The position numbers and the translations under genes were made by a program. Source: Lachnospiraceae bacterium MD308 (GTDB lineage Bacteria > Bacillota > Clostridia > Lachnospirales > Lachnospiraceae). From it: a stretch of 64,000 bases of DNA. The notes beneath the pieces are model-generated. The model ran no database searches, was not told the origin of the DNA, and saw only the letters and a list, made by a program, of their open reading frames with translations. Positions 23,609-31,290 of the stretch are shown here, piece by piece; the stretch's first letter is position 1; each line of letters opens with the position of its first letter. The stretch spans positions 1,240,983 to 1,304,982 of the forward strand of contig KE159795.1 of NCBI GenBank assembly GCA_000403475.2. The letters are read 5' to 3'.

Positions 23609-26362
23609 CTATTTTATTTTGATTGTCACGGATTTCTTTTTACCGCTTCCATCCGTTGCCATAGCAGTAATCTTTACTTTTTTGCCTTTTCCTGCTTTCA
23701 GCGCTTTTACTTTGCCGGAACTGCTTACGGTCGCGTATTTTTTATTGCTGGTCGTCCACTTAAGCTTTTTATTCGCTTTCTTTGTGGCTGTGACTTTCGC
23801 TTTTAGTTTCAGCGTCTTTTTTGCCTTCACGGACTTGCTTCCGGATATAGTTACCTTCTTTACCACGCCTTTCATGGACTTTATCTTATAGGTAGCTTTC
23901 ACTTTGCTGCCGTCTTTGGCTGTTGCCGTGATCGTCACCGACTTTCCGCCGGTTTTTTTCTTTATAGTGACAACGCCAGCACTGTTTACAGTTGCAACTT
24001 TTTTGTTGCTTGACTTCCATGTAACTGCTTTGTTGGCTGCATTGGAAGGCGTAATCTTAGCGGTGAGCTTTATCTTCTTTCCGGCAGCGATTTGTTTTGA
24101 GATTCCGGAAAGTGTAATCTTAGAGACCTTCACCGGCGGCTTTTTCGTAACTGTATCTGTACCTGTTGTTCCCGAATTGCCGGGTTTGCCGCTGTTTGTA
24201 TCGTTATCCATCTTACCGGAACTTACTGTACCCGCAGACGTATAGCAATTAGATGATATTATTAGATTCAAGGCAGGACGTACGGCCTTGTATCCGCTCA
24301 TAGTACTGCCGTCCATGTGGGCAGGCTCTCCCTCTATGAGACTGCCGATGACATCTCCTTCTCTGCATACATATGCGACACGGTTCGGACGGTCTCCCGG
24401 CGAACGCAGCCACCAGGTGCTAATGCCTTCACTTTTCTCCATGCATATTCCCAACGCCTTTGCGTAGATACTGCCCTGACTTGTGCGCCCTTCGTCTTTT
24501 ATTCTGGCCGATGACGTGAACCCATAAGCTTTGGCACTGTCCCCATATACTTCCGATTCTGACAGGAGGAATATCTTATCTGTCGTGTCATTTCCTCCCT
24601 CGGTTTTATTCTGTATATTGTCTGCATTTACTACAGTAGTGTCTTCTATCGCTGACCTTTCAGCCTTAGTAAATGCAGTGTTAATAAAATTGCGGCTGTC
24701 TATGCTTGTTCCTCCGTAATACCTTCCCGCTTGATTGGATGTTTTTCCATAGCCATTCAGCCAGCTTCGCATCATACTTGTTTCCCATGTTACAGAATCA
24801 CATGGGTAATTATAATACTGATTGTCTAACCCCTGTTCAGCCAGAAGGAGCGCCCGATTCCCGTCTACTCTCAGTACCCGCCATTTGATCGGCTCGTATT
24901 TGAAATAGTGATATGGTTCATTTTCTGACCAATTATAATAACCATATCCGCTATTCACTCCGCCATGCGCTTCACTCCGCTCCAACCTGCGGTATTTCTC
25001 TCCGTCAATTGTAATATCATTGATCGCATTCCACTGAGATTCCGGCGCATTTTTAAGCTTATTATACAGGCTGCTGTCTCCTATGATATCTCCGCTTCTT
25101 ATCAGGCTTTTATCTACAGAGGTATAATTATCTGCGGACGGCACAACTTCCGCCTGCGGATAGCTCCCGAACCAGACACAGTCCCAGGTTACCTTCTGCC
25201 CTGCTTTCATACCGGAATCCGTTACAATCTTTGGATTGTTCAGGCTGATTCCGCTATTGCCGCCTCCGTCATCTCCGCCGTCCCCGTCGTCCCCGCTGTC
25301 CGGAGCGCTCTCTGTTCCATCTGAACATACTTTTCCGGCATAGGTGTAATGATTAGACGACAATTCAAGATTCAGGCCGACACGTACACCCACGCCCAGA
25401 GTCGCTACGTTTTCACCTCTGGCTGAACTAATCAAACCTGCACTGGCAGTGCAACCTGCCGGCGTACGCAGCCACCAACTGCTCCCTCCTACATCAAACC
25501 CACCGTCAGACTTATCTGTACAAAAATATAATCCCATTGCCTTTGCATAGGTGCTGCTTTTGCTCAAACGTGTCTCAGACTGGTACTGTTCGCGCGGTTC
25601 AAATCCTTCACTGCTGTCTGTTACTTCTTCCTTTGACAGCAGGAATATCTTGTCTGCCGTATTGTTTCCTCCGTCAGTGCTTGTTACGTTAGTATCGATT
25701 ACTGCTGATTGTTCCTCCTGGGAAAATGCCCGGTTAAAAAACTCTCCGTTCAGCCAGCTCCGAATGGTACTGTTTTCCCATGTCACATTTTCTGTCACCT
25801 CGCTGTTATATTGCTGCGCGTCAAGCAATATATCCGACAACAGCTTCACCTGATTTCCATCTACTTTTAACACACGCCATTTCACAGGCTCATATTTGAA
25901 ATAATGATATTTATCATCTTGTGTCGTCCATTGATAAAACGTTTCTTTTTCATGCGGAAACCGTGGAGTATCATACCATGACATCCTATGGTATGTATCA
26001 TTACCCACTTTGATATCATTATTCTCATCCCAATTTGACTCAGCTTTCGTGCTTAGTTCCTGATACAACTGCGCATCTTCTATAATATCGCCGCTTTTCA
26101 GCGCGCTTTTATGTACTTCTGCGTAGTCTTCCGCCGACTCAACAATCTCTGCCTGCGGATAACTTCCGAACCAGATGCAATCCCATGTCGTCCTGTATCC
26201 CCCGATTGCATTGGGGTTAACATCTCCATCCGGGTTTTTCAGACTGTGGGCTGCTCTCCCGGTAACTTCCTGTGCATTGACAGAGAAGCCCGGGCATGCC
26301 CCTGCACACATCATCACCGACATCAGCAAGGCGAGCATCTTATTAACTACACGTTTTTTCAT
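23609..26362 (-). CDS. Secreted protein with two DUF6273 and two BIG2 domains
   Basis: This protein of about 917 residues has a Sec signal peptide (MKKRVVNKMLALLMSVMMCA, cleavage probably after VNAQ). Two DUF6273 domains follow (about 45-350 and 390-720), each opening with WDC-WFGSYPQAE and carrying KWRVL, WLNG, DKIFLLS and WWLR-P signatures. The C terminus (about 750-917) is two Lys-rich bacterial Ig-like BIG2 repeats. There is no LPXTG, SLH or membrane anchor, so attachment may rely on the basic BIG2 part. GGAGGG precedes ATG 26362. It is the last of three co-directional paralogues. The function of DUF6273 is unknown. Confidence 0.88.
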   Translation of the reverse strand: MKKRVVNKMLALLMSVMMCAGACPGFSVNAQEVTGRAAHSLKNPDGDVNPNAIGGYRTTWDCIWFGSYPQAEIVESAEDYAEVHKSALKSGDIIEDAQLYQELSTKAESNWDENNDIKVGNDTYHRMSWYDTPRFPHEKETFYQWTTQDDKYHYFKYEPVKWRVLKVDGNQVKLLSDILLDAQQYNSEVTENVTWENSTIRSWLNGEFFNRAFSQEEQSAVIDTNVTSTDGGNNTADKIFLLSKEEVTDSSEGFEPREQYQSETRLSKSSTYAKAMGLYFCTDKSDGGFDVGGSSWWLRTPAGCTASAGLISSARGENVATLGVGVRVGLNLELSSNHYTYAGKVCSDGTESAPDSGDDGDGGDDGGGNSGISLNNPKIVTDSGMKAGQKVTWDCVWFGSYPQAEVVPSADNYTSVDKSLIRSGDIIGDSSLYNKLKNAPESQWNAINDITIDGEKYRRLERSEAHGGVNSGYGYYNWSENEPYHYFKYEPIKWRVLRVDGNRALLLAEQGLDNQYYNYPCDSVTWETSMMRSWLNGYGKTSNQAGRYYGGTSIDSRNFINTAFTKAERSAIEDTTVVNADNIQNKTEGGNDTTDKIFLLSESEVYGDSAKAYGFTSSARIKDEGRTSQGSIYAKALGICMEKSEGISTWWLRSPGDRPNRVAYVCREGDVIGSLIEGEPAHMDGSTMSGYKAVRPALNLIISSNCYTSAGTVSSGKMDNDTNSGKPGNSGTTGTDTVTKKPPVKVSKITLSGISKQIAAGKKIKLTAKITPSNAANKAVTWKSSNKKVATVNSAGVVTIKKKTGGKSVTITATAKDGSKVKATYKIKSMKGVVKKVTISGSKSVKAKKTLKLKAKVTATKKANKKLKWTTSNKKYATVSSSGKVKALKAGKGKKVKITAMATDGSGKKKSVTIKIK

Positions 26363-26381
26363 TGCTTTCCCTCCGATCATG

Positions 26382-28142
26382 CTAATTAATCTTGATTGTT
26401 ACCGACTTCTTTTTGCCGCTTCCGTCCGTTGCCATAACAGTAATCTTCACTTTTTTGCCTTTTCCTGCTTTCAGCGCTTTTACTTTGCCAGAGCTGCTTA
26501 CGGCTGCATATTTTTTATTGCTGCTTGACCACTTAACCTTCTTATTCGCCTGCTTTGCCGCCGTGACTTTGGCTTTCAGTTTCAGCGTCTTTCCTGCCTT
26601 CACAGACTTCTTTCCGGATATGGCTATCTTCTTTACCGCACCTTTCATGGACTTTATCTTATAAGCAGCTTTCACTCCGCTGCCGTCCCTGGCCGTTGCT
26701 GTGATAGTCACTGACTTTCCGCCGGAGTTCTTCTTCATCGTGACGATACCGGCGCTGTTTACCGTTGCAACTTTTGTGTTGCCGGACTTCCATGTAACTG
26801 CTTTGTCGGACGCATTGGACGGTGCAATCTCGGCAGTAAGCTTTATCTTCTTTCCGGCAGCAATCTGTTTTGAGATTCCAGAAAGCGTAATCCTGGAAAC
26901 TTTTACCGGCTTGTTTGTTCCTGCCGGCGGATTTGTTGTATCGGATGAGCCGCTCCCCGACGTGTCATCCGGTTTCCGATTTTCATCTTCTTTCCCATTG
27001 GAGTCCACCGTCCCCGCATAGGTATGGCGCTTAGCTGAAAGATCCAGATTCATAGCAACCCGCACTCCATTATTACAATCGCTGCTGTAGACATGGCTGC
27101 CATCACTATGAACGGCTCCCACGGGCAGTATGCATCCAGCATTATTATTAATATCACCACTGTTCAGCGGCGGGCACAACGAGCGCAGCCACCACCATCC
27201 ACCGGTGTTATTGCCCTCATCCTTGTCCCAAAGCACCGTATACGTTCCCATCGCCCTTGCATAGATGGTGCACTTACCTCTACGGGCTTTATTATTGATA
27301 TTTAATCCATAGGCTGCTGCGCCGTCCCCATCAACTTCTGATTCTGACAGAAGGAACAATTTATCTGTCGTATCATTTCCCCCGTCTACTTCATTTCTGT
27401 TATCACTGTTTACCACGGTCGTGTCTACAACCGCCGCCCTCTCCTCAAGAGAAAATGCGCTGCCGATAAAGCTTTTACTGCTGTAATCAATTCCCGCTTT
27501 ATTGGATGACACACCGTAGGCATTCAGCCAGCTCCGGATTGTGCTGGTCTCCCATGTTACTCCCTCAAACTTTGCATTATAGTTTTGGTTATCCAACACT
27601 TCATCAGAAAGGAGGAATGCCTTGCTGCCCTCCACCTTCAGCACCCGCCATTTAATCGGTTCATATTTGAAATAATGGTATGGGTCAGAATGTTCCCATT
27701 TATAATATGATTCGGTGTCCTCTTCCACATCAGGATTCCCCTCTATCGTTGTTGAGGATGTAGCATCTTCCTTTTTCAACCTGCGGTATTTGTTCCCGTC
27801 TATCTCAATATCATTATTGGCATCCCACCCAGAAGCCTCCTGCAGCTTCTCATACAGTGCGCTGTCTTCTATAAGGTCTCCCTTGACTAACATGCTCTTT
27901 ACTACAGCCCTGTAACTATCCGCCGAAGCCACCACCTCCGCTTGGGGGTAGCTTCCGAACCAGACGCAGTCCCAGGTCACTTTCTTGTCATTTTCTGCGG
28001 AAGCATCACTTTCAATCTTTGGGTTGCTCAGCCCACTCCCGCCAGCTTCCTGCGCATTAACCGCGGGGGCTGTACATAAGCTCATGCACACCGCCGCTGT
28101 AAGCAGCCGGGCTATTATCTTACTGGTTACAAATCTTTTCAT
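26382..28142 (-). CDS. Secreted protein with one DUF6273 and two BIG2 domains
   Basis: This 586-residue protein begins with a signal peptide (MKRFVTSKIIARLLTAAVCM, cleavage probably after VNAQ). It has one DUF6273 domain (about 55-375; WDCVWFGSYPQAE, WLNAYG, DKLFLLS and a WWWLRS signature), a short Ser/Thr/Gly-rich linker and two Lys-rich BIG2 repeats. Its BIG2 part is nearly identical in DNA to that of the preceding gene, while the DUF6273 parts differ much more. It is the middle gene of the operon, with 16-20-base gaps on both sides and GGGGGAAAGG before the ATG. Confidence 0.88.
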   Translation of the reverse strand: MKRFVTSKIIARLLTAAVCMSLCTAPAVNAQEAGGSGLSNPKIESDASAENDKKVTWDCVWFGSYPQAEVVASADSYRAVVKSMLVKGDLIEDSALYEKLQEASGWDANNDIEIDGNKYRRLKKEDATSSTTIEGNPDVEEDTESYYKWEHSDPYHYFKYEPIKWRVLKVEGSKAFLLSDEVLDNQNYNAKFEGVTWETSTIRSWLNAYGVSSNKAGIDYSSKSFIGSAFSLEERAAVVDTTVVNSDNRNEVDGGNDTTDKLFLLSESEVDGDGAAAYGLNINNKARRGKCTIYARAMGTYTVLWDKDEGNNTGGWWWLRSLCPPLNSGDINNNAGCILPVGAVHSDGSHVYSSDCNNGVRVAMNLDLSAKRHTYAGTVDSNGKEDENRKPDDTSGSGSSDTTNPPAGTNKPVKVSRITLSGISKQIAAGKKIKLTAEIAPSNASDKAVTWKSGNTKVATVNSAGIVTMKKNSGGKSVTITATARDGSGVKAAYKIKSMKGAVKKIAISGKKSVKAGKTLKLKAKVTAAKQANKKVKWSSSNKKYAAVSSSGKVKALKAGKGKKVKITVMATDGSGKKKSVTIKIN

Positions 28143-28158
28143 TACCTTTCCCCCAATA

Positions 28159-31100
28159 CTATTTAATCTTGATTGTTACCGACTTCTTTTTGCCGCTTCC
28201 GTCCGTTGCCATAGCGCTAATCTTCACTTTTTTACCTTTTCCTGCTTTCAGCGCTTTTACTTTGCCGGAGCTGCTTACGGTTGCATACTTTTTATTGCTG
28301 CTTGACCACTTAACCTTCTTATTCGCCTGCTTTGCCGCCGTGACTTTGGCTTTCAGTTTCAGCGTCTTTCCTGCCTTCACAGACTTCTTTCCGGATATGG
28401 CTATCTTCTTTACCGCACCTTTCATGGACTTTATCTTATAAGCAGCTTTCACTCCGCTGCCGTCCCTGGCCGTTGCTGTGATAGTCACTGACTTTCCGCC
28501 GGAGTTCTTCTTCATCGTGACGATACCGACGCTGTTTACCGTTGCAACTTTTGTGTTGCCGGACTTCCATGTGATTGCTTTGTTGGAAGCATTAGATGGT
28601 ATAAACCTTGCAGTAAGCTTTATCTTCTTTCCGGCAGCAATCTGTTTTGAGATTCCGGAAAGCGTAATCCTGGAAACTTTTACCGGCTTGTTTGTTCCTG
28701 CCGGCGGATTTGTTGTATCCGATGAGCCCGAGCCATCAGACGTATTGTTGTCTCCGCCATTTCCATTGCCACCGTTGTTCCCATCATCTCCGCCGTTTCC
28801 ATTGCCACCGTTGTTTCCGTCATCTCCCCCGTTTCCATCGTCTCCGCCGTTTCCGTCATCTCCGTCGTTTCCATCGTCTCCGCCGTTTCCATCGTCTCCG
28901 CCGTTCCCATCGTCTCCGCCGTTTCCGTCGTCTCCGTCATCCACACTCTCTCCAGGTCTTAGAAACTCTTTTTTGTCTTCGGCTGCCACCTCAACTACCG
29001 ACCCATCTGAACTTACTCTTCCCGCATAATAAGCATGGTGCTCAGAAGTCAGATTAAGGTTCAGTGCACTTCGCACACTTGCATTTGTACCTGAAATCGG
29101 AAATGTAGAAAACACACCGGGACTAGAGACATCTGACACTTTAGTATTTTCAACTGGCGTACGCAACCACCAATAGCAGGCGTCTTTACCCACCTCTTGT
29201 GAATCAAACATGGCTCCCATTGCCTTGGCATAAGTGCTGCTTTTACTCTTACGTACCGGTGTCAGAGCATCTTTCTTAATTCCAAATCCATAAATTTTTG
29301 CGCTGTCCCCGCTCGCTTCCGATTCCGACAAGAAGAAAATCTGATCTTGCGTGTTATTTCCTCCCTCCAATTCAGAGCCAGAAGCAGGAGCGTTCACCAC
29401 ATCCGTAACCTCTACTACCGATTTTTCTTCCTCAGTAAATGCGCTCTCGATAAAACTTTTACTTTTGTAAAACCTTTTCTCAGGGTCACTCGTCAGCTCA
29501 TGTCCGTTCAGCCACTTTCGAATCCCGCTCGTTTCCCATTTAGAATTTTCCTCTGGAACATTATATACCTGCGTGTCCAGTGCAACATCCGCCAAAAGGA
29601 ACGCCCGCTCCTCATCCACATTCAATACCCGCCACTTGATTGGTTCATATTTAAAATAGTGGTACGTAGCATCATCTTCCCATTTATAATAACTTCCACC
29701 GCCATACGTAGCATCAGCTTTCTTTATCCTGCGATATCTTTCCCCGTCTAATGTAATATCATTTCCTTCCCAGGCGTTATCTTGAGCATCTGTCAGTTTC
29801 TTATATAATCCGGCATCTTCTATAAGCTCAACAGCTTCCAGTCTCTCTTGAGCTATAGCGGTATAAGCGCCTGCGGATGCAACAACTTCTGCCTGCGGAT
29901 AGCTGCCGAACCAGACGCAGTCCCATATCGCCTTATCCAATCTATTCGAAACCTCTTTTATCGTTGGTGCTTTTAGTCTGGTTCCAATCTTCCCGGAAGC
30001 ATACTGTGTCTTCGGATTGCCAAGATTGTCAATTGCTTCATTGTCTTCCACCGGTGTCTCTTCCACCGTCCCATCAGAACACACCTTTCCGGCATAACAG
30101 GCGCCGCTGCCAGAAGACAGATTAAGATTCAGCGCAGAACGTACTCCGGTCATCACATGAACCCTACTGGTATCACTGCTGACATTCCCTGTGTCCATAC
30201 ACCTTGTTACAGAATATGTATCCCATCCCGGCGTACGCAGCCACCACGCGCTGAAGCCCTTAGTAGCATCCGTAGCCTTAAACTGTATCCCCATCGCTTT
30301 TGCATAGGTACTGCTCTTGCTCAAACGAGTCGCCGCAGATTCGCTCGTCGGTATCCCAAACCCATAATCCCTTGCACTGTCCCCGCTTATCTCCGATTCT
30401 GACAAGAGAAATATCTGGTCTTGCGTATCACCTCCTGCACTAATCAAGTATTCAGAATTAGGAACATTCTCTACATCAGACTTTACAATAGCTAATTTCT
30501 CCGTTTCAGAAAATGCGCTTCCGATGAAGTTCTTTGTTTTAAATTTGCTTAACTCATTGCTGGTCATCTCATATCCATTTATCCACTTTCGGATAGCACT
30601 ATTTTCCCATTTGTTATCTGTTGCTGCATTATACGGCATAGTATCCAACGCTATATCAGACAAAAGTAATGCCTGATTCCCACTCACTTTTAATACCCGC
30701 CATTTAACAGGCTCATATTTGAAATAGTGATACGTACTGCCTTCACTTTCCCACTTATAAGCTACGTTTTGAGGCGCAGTACATGCAATGTCAGTTGAAC
30801 ATATCCTTCGATATTTTTGTCCGTCTAAGGTAATATCTCCCCCCTCCCATTGACTTTCTTCGGCATCCTCTAGTTTCTGATACAGCCCGGCATCTTCTAT
30901 GATGTCGCCGTCTTCCAGAATACTTTGCTCTACCGCGGCATAACTCTCTGCGGATTCTACAATCTCCGCCTGCGGGTAACTCCCGAACCAAACACAATCC
31001 CATGTTGCCTTCACATTAGGGACTGTACGGCTAATCTCCCCCGCATTTGGATTGCCTGTTTTCCCAGCCACTTCCTGCGCACCAGCAGTGAATCCTGAGC

Positions 31101-31167
31101 ATAAGCTCATGCTCATCACGGCAGCAAGCAGCAATGCTGTCTTCCTGTAAGCTGTCATTTTCTTCAT
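28159..31167 (-). CDS. Secreted protein with two DUF6273 domains, Asp/Gly/Asn repeat linker and two BIG2 domains
   Basis: This protein of about 1002 residues starts at ATG 31167 after GGAGGAAGAGC. It has a signal peptide (MKKMTAYRKTALLLAAVMSM, cleavage probably after AGAQ), two DUF6273 domains (about 45-370 and 400-720), a low-complexity linker of DGNGGD-type repeats (about 735-800) and two Lys-rich BIG2 repeats. It is the first gene of the operon and sits directly behind the promoter with the ten-G spacer. If that tract varies in length, this protein and the two downstream paralogues would switch expression together. It has no visible wall anchor. The ligand is unknown. Confidence 0.9.
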   Translation of the reverse strand: MKKMTAYRKTALLLAAVMSMSLCSGFTAGAQEVAGKTGNPNAGEISRTVPNVKATWDCVWFGSYPQAEIVESAESYAAVEQSILEDGDIIEDAGLYQKLEDAEESQWEGGDITLDGQKYRRICSTDIACTAPQNVAYKWESEGSTYHYFKYEPVKWRVLKVSGNQALLLSDIALDTMPYNAATDNKWENSAIRKWINGYEMTSNELSKFKTKNFIGSAFSETEKLAIVKSDVENVPNSEYLISAGGDTQDQIFLLSESEISGDSARDYGFGIPTSESAATRLSKSSTYAKAMGIQFKATDATKGFSAWWLRTPGWDTYSVTRCMDTGNVSSDTSRVHVMTGVRSALNLNLSSGSGACYAGKVCSDGTVEETPVEDNEAIDNLGNPKTQYASGKIGTRLKAPTIKEVSNRLDKAIWDCVWFGSYPQAEVVASAGAYTAIAQERLEAVELIEDAGLYKKLTDAQDNAWEGNDITLDGERYRRIKKADATYGGGSYYKWEDDATYHYFKYEPIKWRVLNVDEERAFLLADVALDTQVYNVPEENSKWETSGIRKWLNGHELTSDPEKRFYKSKSFIESAFTEEEKSVVEVTDVVNAPASGSELEGGNNTQDQIFFLSESEASGDSAKIYGFGIKKDALTPVRKSKSSTYAKAMGAMFDSQEVGKDACYWWLRTPVENTKVSDVSSPGVFSTFPISGTNASVRSALNLNLTSEHHAYYAGRVSSDGSVVEVAAEDKKEFLRPGESVDDGDDGNGGDDGNGGDDGNGGDDGNDGDDGNGGDDGNGGDDGNNGGNGNGGDDGNNGGNGNGGDNNTSDGSGSSDTTNPPAGTNKPVKVSRITLSGISKQIAAGKKIKLTARFIPSNASNKAITWKSGNTKVATVNSVGIVTMKKNSGGKSVTITATARDGSGVKAAYKIKSMKGAVKKIAISGKKSVKAGKTLKLKAKVTAAKQANKKVKWSSSNKKYATVSSSGKVKALKAGKGKKVKISAMATDGSGKKKSVTIKIK
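28745..28945. repeat. Tandem coding repeat for the DGNGGD linker
   Basis: Short imperfect direct repeats of the CCGCCGTTTCCATCGTCT type are reiterated through this segment and encode the DGNGGD linker. Repeats of this kind can gain or lose units without breaking the frame, so linker length may vary between strains. Confidence 0.75.
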
Positions 31168-31200
31168 TGCTCTTCCTCCATAATCTATATTTACATTCTG

Positions 31201-31230
31201 ATTATACCCCCCCCCCTGATTATTTGTCAA
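31201..31230 (-). promoter_or_regulatory. Candidate phase-variable promoter with a G10 spacer tract
   Basis: On the minus strand a perfect TTGACA (31225-31230) and a perfect TATAAT (31201-31206) are separated by 18 bases, of which the ten next to the -10 are all G (31207-31216). A change in tract length alters spacer length and therefore promoter strength; nine G would give the optimal 17. The first DUF6273/BIG2 gene starts 34 bases downstream of the -10. Confidence 0.8.
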
Positions 31231-31243
31231 TCTTAATGGCATG

Positions 31244-31274
31244 CAAAAACAGGGCATCCTGCCGATACCCTGTT
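31244..31274 (-). terminator. Terminator after the module 2 permease gene
   Basis: AACAGGG (31248-31254) pairs with CCCTGTT (31268-31274), and the minus strand continues with a T run at 31245-31249. It ends the module 2 ABC unit and leaves the secreted-protein operon dependent on its own promoter. Confidence 0.75.
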
Positions 31275-31290
31275 CGATGTCTTACTTTCA

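Noticed and set aside
28745-28945. Possible CRISPR-like repeat array
   Set aside because: The repeats are short, imperfect, in frame and without unique spacers. They encode a protein linker.
28680-28946. Opposite-phase reading frame rich in Met-Glu-Thr repeats
   Set aside because: It is a shadow of the DGNGGD linker in the real gene, with no ribosome binding site of its own.
31168-31257. N-terminal extension of the first secreted protein reading through the G tract
   Set aside because: The ATG at 31167 has a strong ribosome binding site and opens a perfect signal peptide. The upstream part contains promoter boxes.
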